A stretch of DNA of 64,000 nt, from positions 42,207,311 through 42,271,310 of the forward strand of contig JANAVB010005597.1 of assembly GCA_029216955.1 (NCBI GenBank), given 5' to 3'. The position numbers and the translations under genes were made by a program. The notes under the pieces were generated by a model, which searched no databases, was not told where the DNA came from, and saw nothing but the letters and a program-made list of their open reading frames with translations. The stretch comes from Iris pallida (Eukaryota; Streptophyta; Magnoliopsida; Asparagales; Iridaceae). How positions within the stretch are numbered: the first letter of the stretch is position 1; every line of letters starts with the position of its first letter. Below, piece by piece: positions 1 to 12,670 of this stretch.

Positions 1-1671
1 TCCCAGAAAATAAAATAAAATGCTAATTCCTACTTATTACAAAACCACATTTACTGGAATTGGGCTTATGCCCTTACAAATTTTATTGCAAATTGAAATA
101 AGAAAAGATAGGTTAGTCTTGAAAATTACCTACAATTAACATTAATAAAACTAGTAATTTCTAATTTAAATTTAAAATAATAGGTGTCTCAGACTCTGGT
201 CCAGTCGTCATATCAGCTACTCTGCCTCAACGTCCGGTCGAACCGGTGCGTTTGCATTTCACTGGGGCCCAGTGACCGTTTAAGGTCGTCGCCCAAAATA
301 TTATAAAAATAATATTTAACTCGAAAAATCATTTCGAAAATCATTTAATAAATTCCCGAAAATTTCGGCAGCATTCCCTCTGTTTTCGGGATAACCCAAA
401 AACTGGGGAAATGCTCCGTAAACCTGCAGAAATAACTCCCGAAACCCACCATAATATATATATATTCCCAAGCCAACTAATTATGAAAAATCCGAACTCA
501 ATTATCAAAAACCAACTTTCCAAAATTCCAACAGAACACACAACATAGCTAAAGAGAACCGTCAACCAACAGAACATAAACCCCACCAAATATCAAACTA
601 TGGAAAAACAGCAGATCTTTCCCGAAAATCCGAATACGGGTAATTTCCAAATTTCCTTCGGAAACTCCGAGAATTAGCCTACGAATAGGAAAACCCAGAG
701 AAATAATCATTCTCCAGAGTTCCTTTCGAAAAGGTTCTCAGACACCCGATTCTCCGAAAATTTCGAAAAAAACAGAAATTGCAACGTAGAACTTACGTTG
801 TCGAAAAACCGAGATCCCGCAGGATTCGGACCAGAGAATTCATCATCGACAATTAAAGAATATAGAGTCAGAGTGTACCGAAACCGAAATTGGAGCTCGA
901 AATAGAAACGGGTCAGAACCGAAAACAGACAGCGTCACCGGGAAACGCCAACGGGGCAGCAAGTCGCCGGGGTCGGGCGCCGGCCAGGGGACGGCGGCGG
1001 GGCGTGGGCGCGGGATCGCCGACGTGAACGGGGACGCGGGGAAGGGCCGCGCGGGTCAGCGGGATCGGGGCGTCGGCCACTGAAAGCGGCGCCGGGAAGG
1101 GGTTTTTCACAGAAAATTTAGGAAAGAAATGGTGTGGAGATGGAGAAAGATGTAGAGGGCTTTTATAGAGAGTGAAAGAGAGGGGTTACCGGAGTTGGGA
1201 AGGCCAACGGCCACCATGATGGCGCCGGCGGCGGTTTGGCCGTTCGGAAGATGGGGGTCGGCTACGTTGGTCGGTTGAGAAATGAAAAGTTTGAGAAAGT
1301 AAAGAAAGTTTAAGTTTTCTTCCATCAGAACAACCAAATGAGTGAATGGCTCATTCATTCACAACTTAATGACAACTTAACGGGTATGAGATTGTTGGGT
1401 ATTAGATCCAATAAGGAATGGACCAAGATTGTGGGCTCAACTATTGGGCTCTTATTATTCCTAGAAAATCAAATGGTTTTATAAGTAAGTTTGGGCCAAA
1501 ATCTAAAGTTTAAATATGGCCTAAAATTTTATTTAATTATAAAAGAATTTTTTGGCCTAATATCAATAAATATAATGTTTGAAAAAAAATATTTAATATT
1601 TCATAATTCTAATATTTTATTTTAAAATGTTTTAAGTCCAAAAAATTGGGTTCGGTCTGGGTTGTCATACA
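1..1671 (-). repeat. LTR-like sequence of a minus-strand chromovirus type, cut by the window start
   Basis: There is no believable gene here. Read on the minus strand, the block would begin at 1671 with TGTATGACAACCC, resembling the TGTA..CCC starts of other LTRs in the window. It then has a TATA-like CTCTATAAAAGCCC near 1158-1175, followed by a GC-rich leader at 913-1110 with a 65-codon ORF. The same order (TATA, then a GC-rich block) occurs in the LTRs at 17818-22011, 23231-27432 and 60199-63288. The end of the LTR lies left of the window. The family assignment is inferred from architecture only. Confidence 0.4.
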
Positions 1672-1789
1672 AAAATCCCAGTTAAATTATTTTAACAGAA
1701 TAATTTTACACTAAATTGATTAGAAATAACATTATCAATTAATTGATAACTTAACAAAAATTTATATACAATAAAAAATTGCAAACTAG

Positions 1790-2575
1790 AAATTATGGGT
1801 TTCACACCTCTGAAGTTGAAGACAACTCTGGAATTGAAGGCAGAAAGCCTCAGAAGTCGAAGGCAAAAGCCTCAGAAAAATGCAGCAGCACTTGGGCAAG
1901 AACTCCTGAACTCTCTGATTTCTGATATTTGATTCGTGATCCCCTTGAATGAAGACTTGAAACTCTATTTATAAAGTTCTAAGAAATAACTAACTTTTAG
2001 TTACTCTGGACTGCACATGATGGTTTGCGCAGCAATTGGTTTGCGCAGCACTGGACTGCGCAGGCAGTTGCTGGATCATGGGTTAACTGTATGGGACATA
2101 TGGTATCATTTAATTGAAATGCGCATGATCGTGCATAGGCAGTTGCCACGAAATGAGCAATTGATGGCATGAATGCCACGTGTACTTTATCAGTTGTGTT
2201 GATAGAAAGCGCACATTGAACTGCACAGACTTTAAATTGCGCCAACTTCGTTTCCGCAGACTTTGGTTTGCGCAGGATTAGACTGCGCAGGAAATGGATC
2301 GTGCTGCCAGCTGTCAGCCGTCCTCGAGCGTTGTGTGGCGCGATAAACGAACAGCCTCCTTGATATCCGTGCTGTCAGTTGTCAGAGATATGATTTGGTT
2401 GTCAGGTAATGATGACTCTTGCCAAGTCAGCTTTGCACAATCGAATGTGTCCGCAGTCTGGCATACGCAATCTGAGAGCTGCGCAATCCATTGTCTGTGC
2501 AGTTTATTTTAATGATGTATATCTTTGATTCTTTGACTTTGTTGATTGATGCAACTTGATTTTTTAGGACCTACA
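1790..2575. repeat. Tat-type LTR fragment, probably solo
   Basis: It shares a landmark with the LTRs at 29402 and 34894: the phrase AACTCTATTTATAAAGTTCT (1959-1978 here) is close to the AACTCTATTTATAGAGT of those two. It also has many TGCGCA-like hexamers between 2020 and 2490, and ends at 2575 in GGACCTACA, parallel to GGCCTACA and GCCTCTACA at the other two. No polypurine tract follows the right end, so it looks solo rather than part of an element. The left edge is uncertain, and I found no target duplication. The ORFs at 1997-2245 and 2294-2512 lie inside it and are not genes. Confidence 0.55.
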
Positions 2576-3525
2576 CTTGTATACTCATTGTGCATATTGT
2601 ACTCTCATTATCACATGAGTTTCAGGGATAGACCATTGTACACTATTGTATAACATTGTACAACTATTGTATAACATTGTACCTCTATTGTATAATACTG
2701 TACATCCATTGTATAACATTGTACACTATTGTATAAGATAACGTAACTGGAGTGGATCCTTGTGTATTGATTGGAAAGGGAGAGTAGAATTGGTTATGTA
2801 CTCAAATCCTATTGTACAATATTGTATAACTATTGTATATGTCTATTGTACACCTACGTATAATGGAGTTACCATTGCATTGTCCTAGACCGTTTACATA
2901 ACCGTATTGTACTCTAAATTACTGTTGGCTTACAGTTCTTACTTATCATATATAGATATTTTTTGTTATCAAATCTCTACTGTTTTTCATATACATTCTT
3001 CTTTCAGTGTTTCATGTACCTTACTCTATTGCATGCTTTATATTTCCTAACTTGATATGAACTGCGTGAGATGTTTTATGCTCACTCCTGTCCTGACTGG
3101 ACCTGTTGATAAATTTTACAGATAGCTTGGAGGTTGCCTGCTAGCCTAGAGGAGACACAGTAGAGATTGCATAAATAGCTAGGATTTTCTTATAGCTTAT
3201 TTTCAGTTGTCTTGAGTTGTATTGACTTACAGATTACTGTATTTGAGATTTGAAATGTATTTCTGGGTTTGTGTATCTTAGACACTTAGACTTCTCTCTG
3301 CTGTATCTCTTCTGGATTTTATGTTTTATCTATCCTTATCATGCTCTACCTTAGATGTGATTGAAACTATATTGCTATGTCACCTCCATTCGGAGTGTAT
3401 ATACTATACAGGTACCTTTATATTGTTAGATGTTTGACCTAGGACAACGTTCTACCGCCGACACTGCGGCGTAGGCTGTACGTACCCACTTCTCGTGCCC
3501 TTACTCTAGGGTGCGGGTCGTGACA
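2576..3525 (+). repeat. Right-hand part of a chromovirus LTR
   Basis: The last 90 bases (CGTTCTACCGCCGACACTGC, then a stretch ending GGGTGCGGGTCGTGACA at 3525) are nearly identical to the end of the solo LTR at 9313. They are also the reverse complement of 60199-60290. The similarity reaches back to about 3080, where CCTGTCCTGACTGGAC is shared with 8330-8346. This is therefore the 3' end of the same LTR family. The left part is lost or replaced by the Tat LTR at 1790-2575. No gene is visible. Confidence 0.7.
2627..2860. repeat. TATTGTAC/TATTGTAT degenerate tandem array
   Basis: About ten copies of ATTGTATAACATTGTAC-like units of 20-23 bp, in two clusters (2627-2745 and 2808-2860) within the chromovirus LTR end. 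The core TATTGTACAATA is palindromic. Confidence 0.75.
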
Positions 3526-4099
3526 AGCCCTAATCCTCTCCTTACACTTAGTATTAAGTGGGTCCTTAAGTAGGCTAAGTGGTTTGGCTCTAATTAAGGC
3601 TTGTGTTCAACCTAACCATGAATAGAGTCTAATTTATCAACTAGTTGGTCAAGTCAAATTAAATGAGGTCTACCATGACTAAAGATTAATTAGACTACTA
3701 ATAATTACAACCATCTTATTAAAAGAAAAAAGACTCAATTTATGAAATGGCAGAAATACCCTTGTTCTAGAAAAGTAGTAGTGACAGCTAAGAGTTAGCC
3801 TAATGTATGGACGTCGCCTTCCGAAGCATCCGCTAGCTCAAGAGTTGTATTTGAGAGATGAGAGAGCTGAGTGACTTATAATGTGAGAAGAGTGAGCTTG
3901 AGTGACTTGTAATCTTGGCCTTGCGCCCTTTGTAATCTTTGTTTCAATATCAATAAAGAGCTTCTTTGAATAACTTGTGTTTTGCTTCAAACTTTTGCTG
4001 CTATTATTCAATGTCTCTGCTTGGGACTTCTGTGCGACGACCCCGTCGCAGCTGCTGAAATCGGCCGTTATGGAATCTGCCTTGTACGAGCACAATCTA
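3526..4099 (+). repeat. Truncated 5' LTR of the decayed chromovirus, left segment
   Basis: There is no gene. CAATATCAATAAAGAGCTTC at 3946-3965 has the look of an LTR polyadenylation region. Together with 9314-9378, which continues this sequence once the solo LTR at 4100-9313 is removed, it parallels the probable 3' LTR around 14200-14380. Both have a TATCAAT(A/G)AAAG signal, then a ...CGG(T/C)ATCACG stretch. The ORF at 3838-4119 is not credible. Confidence 0.5.
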
Positions 4100-4663
4100 T
4101 GTAACACCCAGTTTTCCAAATAAGGGTAATTTTGAACTTTTATAATTATAATTATTTATTATTGATATTTATATCACATTATGATTTTTGATAATTTTTA
4201 ATTATTTTAAAACTATTTAAAAATCATGACTTGTGATTTTGATGTGCTGCTAGTGAAACCCTAGAGACTGTCTGACCTAGAGCCTAACCATGTGATTGGG
4301 ATATTTATTTATCATTTTTAGCCTAGGGGTATTTTGGTCATTTTGACTTATTGAAATTATTTGATTAATTATTGGATTGATGGTTGTTAATTTTGACTTT
4401 TACTAGTTGTGACTTAAGTGACTAACCTAGATGTTGACTCTAGCTATGGTGACTTGAATAGCATGGTGGGACCCTAGTCTAACTTAAGTCAACCCAAGTC
4501 TAGTCATTTAGAATCTAGTTTCAATAGGAGGAATAAAGACTAGGTTCAATGACTTATGACTTAGGAAATTATTTCCATGACTAATGAAACTTGGCCCAAG
4601 GCTCATTCCATGAAACCCTAACCCTAATTCATCTTATGGTGGTCGGCCAATATTGGTATCCCC

Positions 4664-4673
4664 CCTATAAAAT
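4664..4673 (+). promoter_or_regulatory. TATA-like box of the giant solo LTR
   Basis: CCTATAAAATCTCTC lies here, about 565 bp after the LTR start, with a pyrimidine-rich stretch downstream typical of a plant transcription start. Use as a promoter is inferred. Confidence 0.5.
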
Positions 4674-5025
4674 CTCTCTTTCACTTGTTCTTGCCTCTTT
4701 TGTACTGAACCAACTTTTAGAAAGTATAGGTAATCTCCATTCTTCTCCAATTCATAACTCTCTCATTTCTATTCTTTTTGATTCAAATCTTTTGCATTAG
4801 AATCTAATCATCCTCTATTTGATGTTCATAGAGAGTAATTTCAGTTTGAGAACAATTTGGAGGATTTGGCTAGCAACGGGAATCAATCGATTTGGGGCTT
4901 TTCTTGCCATTTGACACCCTATTGGTAAACCCTATAAATTGTAATTAAATTCTGTTTTCTTTGCATGGTAGCCTAGATCTAGGTGTCCCCTAGCTGTAGT
5001 GTAAGTTTCGTGTCAATTGCATTTG

Positions 5026-5650
5026 ATTTCGTGTCCGTATCGGACACGTATCCTAACATAGAACTAGGTGTTCGATGAAATGCCTCACTCAATATTTTTG
5101 TGCTGTTTTTAAATTGTGTTTAAATGGATTTGTAGATCTATAGGTCGTCTTTGATCTCGTGTCAGTTTTGGGGGTTTATAGTGTCGTATCGTGTCAGCAC
5201 GAGGACACGAACACGCTGCAGCAGTCGCGGGACACTATCCTGCTGCTCGGGTAACATTTCTCTTTGGACACGGCGATTCGACACGTGTAACTTGGCGAGG
5301 ACCGAGGGGCAGTGACTGACACAAGCCCCCTCGAGTCTCGAGTCACGTCGTGTCGAGTCGGACATGCAATCGAGCCCGTACTGGCCATTGCCTACGGTGC
5401 ACGTGAGCCACATGCACTGCTGACACGAGCTTCGTGTCGTGTCTTGGTGTCTCGTGGACACGATTCAGGGTGTCAGGGTTGTAGTCCTATCCTAGGAGAG
5501 TGTGTGGACACGCACTCGTGTTGTGTCGTGTCGTGTGTCGTGTGCTAGACACGCGTGCATGTGTACACGAGACTGTGTACAGTTCTGTGTATACGTGTGT
5601 GTTAATTTTGATTCGGACACGTTTGTGTCCAGTTCCTTGACACTATGATA
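5026..5650. repeat. GTGTC/GACAC-rich cluster
   Basis: Dozens of GTGTC or GACAC pentamers occur, including CGTGTCCGTATCGGACACG around 5031-5050 and a run of GTGTCGTGTCGTGTGTCGTG near 5521-5541. A similar cluster lies in the 4.2-kb LTRs (21167-21262 and 26588-26683). Confidence 0.75.
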
Positions 5651-5939
5651 CACCTATGACACTCTTACACATACACAAATATTTACCAACCATTAGATTC
5701 GAATATTAGTTGTAATTTGGACTTCGAATTTGGTTTTCCTTAATAATGTGATACATAGTACATTGTTACTGAAATCTGAGATTTAAATTGTATTTTAAAC
5801 TGATTTGATTGATGATTAATTATCATGAATGGTTCATTTATATATGTCAGGGTTAATGATCATGTTAGGGTTCATAATGATTAGGGATTCAAGGATTTTC
5901 GAATTGATTTGGACTGTTAACTATTTAACTGAAACTGTT

Positions 5940-7061
<1,122 letters not shown>

Positions 7062-7911
7062 CTATATTCTTGATAATAATAATGTGATGTATATATGTAT
7101 GCTACTTATATTAATTTAGTAGATATATATAATGTGTGAAATATGTGTGTTGCATATAGACTATATGGCATATAGTCCTATGGGATGTAGCCTATGGTTC
7201 CTATGTGCATTCATATGTGTATATGGCATGTATACACAGGTGACTTGTGTGTTGATAGGCTTGCATGGCCTTGTGATGATGTGTGCTTGCTAGAATAGGC
7301 TGGCTAGGCATAGTGAGACTTGTTTGGGTTAGGCTTGACCTAGTTGACCTAGTTTGACTAGTGTAGTTGACTACAGTTGACCAAAGGTTGACTTTAGCCT
7401 AGATTGACCCAAATATTATGTAGAATGTATTGTAGCAGTCTACTTTACCATTTTGGACATGTTGTGACTTGTACTATTCTATAGGAGCCAGACACCACTC
7501 CTCAGACAATATATTCTCTTCAGACATACAGATATCAGGCGAGTACATTCTCTGATAGTTCTCTCATTTATTTGTCGATTACTGTACTTCAGTTCTAGTT
7601 AGTTCTATTTGATTCTCCATTACAAACACGATTTGATATTGCTGGATCCATTCATGCGACATTCATTTATTCATGTCTGACCTCCATTTCTGGAACCACT
7701 ACTGGCATCACCTACTGGAATCACCCTGGAATCACTTACTGGTATCATTGATGTTCTGGCTGGACTTGTACTTATTCGTGTCTAGTTGTGGATTCACTTG
7801 TACTTGTTGGACAGAAAAATATTGGAGTAGACATGTGAACATTCCCAAATACTGGAACCACTCCCTTGGAATTATACTTAGCCATCCCACACTTGGCCGA
7901 GTGTGCGATGT

Positions 7912-8943
7912 GCCGTGTTACCTACAGCCGTTCACATGTCGATCTTGATATTTTAAAACACACTGTTAGAGTATAGTCTGGACTCACCCTGGAATCTTTG
8001 ATCACTGACTGGACTCAACTTATACTGGACTCATCTTGTACTGGAATCATTTGGTATTAGATTTACATTGTCTGGACTCACATTGGGATTATACTTGACT
8101 CATATTATACTGTCTGGACTTATATCATGTTACTCTAGTTTAGCTAGATCATATTTTACAGTCTTCATTGCCATGCTTCTCCTCTTATTTTGTTACCTTA
8201 CTTTCCTTGTACTTTAACTGTTTCTCTACATTATTACTCATATAAACTGCCATGTTCATCAATATAACTGTCTATAACTGTTTATAGTTCTCTGTCATTT
8301 ACTTGAGATCTTTTGATGAGTTGTACTCGTTCCTGTCCTGACTGGACATGTTAAAAATATTACAGATGCTTGCCCCGAGGACACTTGCCCTACTTACTAT
8401 GGACTAGGAGATGGCTTAGCTACCTTTGCCGTATTACCTACAGCCGTTCACATGTCGATCTTGATATTTTAAAACACACTGTTAGAGTATAGTCTGGACT
8501 CACCCTGGAATCTTTGATCACTGACTGGACTTAACTTATACTGGACTCATCTTGTACTGGAATCATCTGGTATTAGATTTACATTGTCTGGACTCACATT
8601 GGGATTACACTTGACTCATATTATACTGTCTGGACTTATATCATGTTACTCTAGTTTAGCTAGATCATATTTTACAGTCTTTATTGCCATGCTTCTCCTC
8701 TTGTTTAGTTACCTTACTTTCCTTGTACTTTAACTGTTTCTCTACATTATTACTCATATAAACTGCCATGTTTATCAATATAACTGTCTATAACTGTTTA
8801 TAGTTCTCTGTCATTTACTTGAGATTTCTTGATGAGTTGTACTCGTTTCTGTCCTGACTGGACCTGTTAAAAATATTACAGATGCTTGCCCCGAGGACAC
8901 TTGCCTTACTTACTATGGACTAGGAGATGGCTTAGCTACCTTT
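7912..8943. repeat. 516-bp tandem duplication inside the giant LTR
   Basis: Two adjacent copies, 7912-8427 and 8428-8943, both run from GCCGT(G/A)TTACCTACAGCCG to ATGGCTTAGCTACCTTTG. By eye they differ at only a few positions, so the duplication is much younger than the decayed chromovirus around it. Confidence 0.9.
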
Positions 8944-9313
8944 GTCCCCGACACTCATGAGTGATTGGGAGACTAGCTAGTTGACTTGGTTTAATTTTCA
9001 TGTTTTAGAACTTGAATTGTAATAAGTTGAGATATTGTTTATTTTGAGATTATTATTATTTAGTAGTTGGTTGTTGCTGTTATTTAGTCTTAGTTATAAA
9101 CTTCTGTGTTATCATATCGTGCTTAGACTGTGATTGAGATTTTATTATATCTATACTTGTCCTCCGTTCGGAGTTAAGATTGACAAGTACATTATATAAT
9201 TGCGTGAATTATTGATTAGATAGTAACCTAGGACAGCGTTCTACCGTCGACACTGCGGCGTAGGCTGGATGTACCCACTTCTCGTGCCCCTATACTGGGT
9301 GCGGGTCGTGACA

Positions 9314-9378
9314 ATCTAGGCTCGTGCGGTATCACGCCTTAGCGAGGACGATCGCTCCTACGGGAGCGGGACGTGACA
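9314..9378 (+). repeat. Truncated 5' LTR of the decayed chromovirus, right segment
   Basis: It continues 3526-4099 once the solo LTR and one copy of ATCTA are removed, and ends GGGAGCGGGACGTGACA at 9378. Protease-coding sequence follows almost at once, so the primer-binding site and gag have been lost. Confidence 0.5.
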
Positions 9379-10060
9379 GTTAGGCCTTGATCTTAGCGTT
9401 CACATACCGTCGGGCACGTCACTACTTGCAAACATAGCCTGAAGAGATAGAATTATCTGTATAAGAGGGAATCTCGATGCAATAGTTCTAGACATTAAGG
9501 ACTACGACATCATTCTGGAAATAGATTGGCTCGGCCCTTGCAACACCACCATTGACTGCGCAAGAAAGAAGGTCACCTTTTATATACCTAGAGTGTCTGA
9601 ATTATGCTACTCGTGTGGTGAAGCATCGTCGACCCGTATGGTGATCTCGACAATTTCTGCTCGAAGGATACTGTATTTAGGATGCGAAGGCTACTTGGCG
9701 TCCGTTCGAGACACACGGCAGGATGGTGCCAACGCGGGTCAGACCGACGTTGTGGCAGAATTTCCCGACGTGTTCTCGGACGAGCTACCCGGAATGTCAC
9801 CCGACCGAAAAATTGAGTTCAGCATAGACACATTTCCTGATACCCGACCGATTTCCAAGACCCCATACAGAATGACCCCTGCAGAACTAAAAGAGCTAAA
9901 AGTCCAATTGAAAGAGTTGCTCGATGGAGGATTCATTCGTCCTAGCATCTCGCCATGGGGACTGTCCGTATTGTTCGTAAAAAAAAGATTGGTCAATGCG
10001 TCTGTGTGTCGACAACTGCGAGATGAACAAAGCAACCGTCCGGAATAAGTATCCATTAAC
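9379..10060 (+). pseudogene. Chromovirus pol: end of protease and N-terminal RT (broken)
   Basis: Translation around 9487-9534 gives VLDIKDYDIILEIDWL, the conserved C-terminal protease block of plant Ty3/gypsy elements (usually ILGMDWL). The spacer follows, then the RT N-terminus: DVFSDELPGM (about 9766-9795), the PYRMTPAELKELK block and RPSISPWG near 9945. The frame shifts near 9985 in the A-rich run, where KKKDGS would normally be. The catalytic protease Asp lies upstream and is missing. The polyprotein would copy and integrate the element; this copy is dead. Confidence 0.88.
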
Positions 10061-10510
10061 CGCATAGACAATTTATTCGATCAATTATAAGGTGCCTCGG
10101 TATTTTCGAAGATCGATCTCCGTTCAGGCTATCATCAACTCAAGATCAAGTCAGATGACGTGCCAAAGTCAGCCTTCCGCACTCGATACGACCAATACGA
10201 GTTTTTGGTAATGCCATTCGGCTTGACAAATTCTCCTGCCGCCTTCATGGATCTAATGAATCGGGTGTTTCGTCCGTTCCTCGACAAGTTCGTGGTAGTC
10301 TTCATAGACGATATCCGCGTCTACTCGAAGGATCGAGCGCAATACGCAGAACATCTACGGACCGTACTCCGGACCCTCCGAGATAATCAGTTATTTGTGA
10401 AGAGGAGCAAATGTAAATTTTGGCTGAGCAGCGTATCTTTTCTTAGACACATCATTTCATCCGAAGGTATTGTAGTCGACCAGAAGAAAGTTGAAGCCGT
10501 TGCTGATTGA
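10061..10510 (+). pseudogene. Chromovirus reverse transcriptase palm segment (broken)
   Basis: The segment carries [12 protein letters not shown] sequence near 10125-10150, then [19 protein letters not shown], then [10 protein letters not shown] near 10305-10330. The pair of aspartates of the RT active site is kept (usual form FIDDILVYS). The segment ends at a TGA (10508-10510) where the family normally has Trp. It continues in meaning from the previous segment but in a different frame. Confidence 0.9.
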
Positions 10511-11155
10511 AGGCTACCTGCGTCGGCTAGTGAGATTCAAAGTTTCCTTGGTTTGGCGAGATACTACAAACGCTTCGTGAAAGATTTTGCGAAGATTGCA
10601 TCACCATTGACTCGCCTCACTCAAAAGGGAGTCGTGTATGAGTAGTCGAACGACCATAAAGCTTCCTTTCAGGAGCTGAAGCAGCGGCTCATCTCGGCCC
10701 CTATACTCGCACTTCCGGATGGGGTAGAGGGTTTCCAAATATCCAGCAATGCTTCATGCTAGGGCTTAGGATGTGTACTCATGCAGCGAGACAAGGTGAT
10801 CTCCTTCGCCACCAGACAATTGAAGCCGTACGATATGAACTATCCTACGCACACTTGGAGTTAGCAGCGATTGTGTTCGCATTAAAATTGTGGCGTCACT
10901 ATTTTTATGGCGTGGCGTGCATGATCTATAACGATCACAAAAGCCTCAAGTATCTCTTCACTCAGAAGGAGCTGAACTTACAACAACGGCGTTGGCTAGA
11001 ACTGATCAAAGACTGTGACTTGACGATCGACTATACGTCGGGGAAGAAAAATGTTGTGGCAGACACTTTGAGTCGTAAATATCTTGCCTCATTGTGCATC
11101 AACAGCATATTACTACGAGACCTTGAAGAGATTTGCTTCGACCTTCGAGTTTGAT
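10511..11155 (+). pseudogene. Chromovirus RT thumb and RNase H (broken)
   Basis: Recognisable blocks are SFLGLARYYKRFVKDFAKIA (about 10535-10590), a [13 protein letters not shown] stretch near 10810-10850, then [31 protein letters not shown] and the closing [14 protein letters not shown] (about 11037-11078) follow. This is the classical RNase H order. There are in-frame stops near 10645 and 10760 and frame changes, so no RNase H can be made. Confidence 0.88.
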
Positions 11156-12176
11156 TCAGAGATGTGGAGCCGAGCTTGCGATAAAAGATCCAGACCGCTC
11201 ATAAGGACGATCCGTACCTGAAGAAGATGCGAGAGCTGATTTCAACAGGGAAGGCGACCGACTTTGTGAAAGATGACACCAGAGTGCTACGATTGAAAGG
11301 CCGACTATGCGTTACGGACGACTCAGAACTTAAAAATGAGAGATGTAGCGCTCTTCGTGTCGCAATGCATGGCCTATCAGCAGGTGCTCTTCGTGTACAA
11401 GGACCTTGTATCATGGAAGCACTAAGATGTACAAGGACCTCCATACGACCTTCTGGTGGCACGAAATGAAGAGAGATGTGGCGCTCTTCCTGTCACAGTG
11501 CATGACCTGTCAGCTGGTGAAAGCTGAGCATCAGATACCGGGTGGGGAGATGCAGCACCTTGCCATTCCAGAATGGAAATGAGATCATATTACTATGGAC
11601 TTTGTTGTCGGCCTGGAGAAGACATCACGGGAGAACGATGTCGTCTGGGTCATCGTCGATCGATTAACCAAGTCAGCTCACTTCATTGCCATTAAAGTCA
11701 CTTAGAGCATCGATCGCCTTGTTCAGATCTATCTTGATGAAATAGTTTGGCTGTACGGGATACCGGTATCCATCGTCTCAGATCGGAATGGACGGTTCGT
11801 GTCACGCTTCTGGTGTAGTCTTCAGTCAGTAATGGAGAACAAGTTAAATTTTAGCTCAGCTTACCATCCTCAAACTGAAGGTCAAACAAAACGAGCGAAC
11901 CAGATTCTCGAAGACATGTTACGCCTCTGTGCAATCGACTTGAAGTCATGTTGGGACGTTCATCTTTCGTTGGATGAATTTTCATATTACAATAGCTATC
12001 AGTCCAGCCTCCATATGGCACCGTACGAAGCCTTCTACGACCGGAAGTGCAGATCACCCATTTGCTGGGACGAAGTCGGAGAACGGCAGATTCTTAGCCC
12101 GGAGCTGGTGGAACATACCGTAGATAAGGTCAAACTCATCCGGGAAAGACTGAAGATTGTACGGAGTCGGTAGAAG
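11156..12176 (+). pseudogene. Chromovirus integrase zinc finger and core (broken)
   Basis: SQCMTCQLVKAEHQ (about 11490-11530) is the CxxC end of the HHCC finger. The core follows: MDFVVGL with the first Asp (about 11594), SDRNGRFVSRFW with the second Asp (about 11780), and YHPQTEGQTKRANQ carrying the Glu region (about 11860-11900). There are stops at about 11579 and 11703. A 133-bp tandem duplication disrupts the finger (11338-11470 against 11471 onward). As in other Ty3/gypsy integrases, it would insert the cDNA; here it is dead. Confidence 0.9.
11338..11605. repeat. 133-bp direct duplication in the integrase finger
   Basis: GAGAGATGTAGCGCTCTTCG at 11338 recurs as GAGAGATGTGGCGCTCTTCC at 11471, with ATGGCCTATCAGCAGGTG and ATGACCTGTCAGCTGGTG in register. 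The copies have diverged clearly, so the event is old. Confidence 0.75.
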
Positions 12177-12650
12177 ATCTTCGTCGACACCTATCGAAGA
12201 CCCCTTGAGTTCTTGGAAGGCGACCATGTGTTTTTGAAAGTAATACCCATGCGAGGAGTTACTAGATTTGGAGCAAAGAAAAAGTTGAGTCCAAGATTTG
12301 TTGGTCCCTTCGAGATATTGAAGCGAGTCACCCCAATTGCTTGTCAAATCGCGTTGCCACCAACATTTTCAGATGTGCACGATATTTTTCATGTGTCACA
12401 ACTATATAAGTATGTGTACTATCCGAGCCATGTGGTAGATTTGGGACAGCTAGATCTTAAGGTAGACTTATCATATATGGAAGAGTCGATGCAAATCTTG
12501 GAGAAAATTGTACCATTCCTCTCGTTCACGTGCTCTAGAAGAACCATGCGGTTGAAGAGTCGACCTGGGAGCTCGAATCCAAGATAAAGGAGAAATTTCC
12601 TTCGTTGTTTCCTAGCGGTAGGTTCTCTTCTTAAGTTTCGATGATAAAAC
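12177..12650 (+). pseudogene. Integrase C-terminus with chromodomain-like tail (broken)
   Basis: The frame at 12213-12587 contains LSPRFVGPFEILKRV and FHVSQLYKY, the standard C-terminal GPF/Y module of chromoviruses. Immediately after a frameshift near 12520, another frame reads KNHAVEESTWELESKIKEKF. This is the chromodomain-type tail of Tekay/Del-like elements, thought to guide integration to heterochromatin. It ends near 12615. Confidence 0.87.
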
Positions 12651-12670
12651 TTTTTCTTAGTTGGTTATGA

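Noticed and set aside
913..1110. 65-codon ORF starting MKNPFPAPLSVA as a host gene
   Set aside because: It lies in a GC-rich leader of an LTR-like block, in the same place as other LTR leader ORFs in the window.
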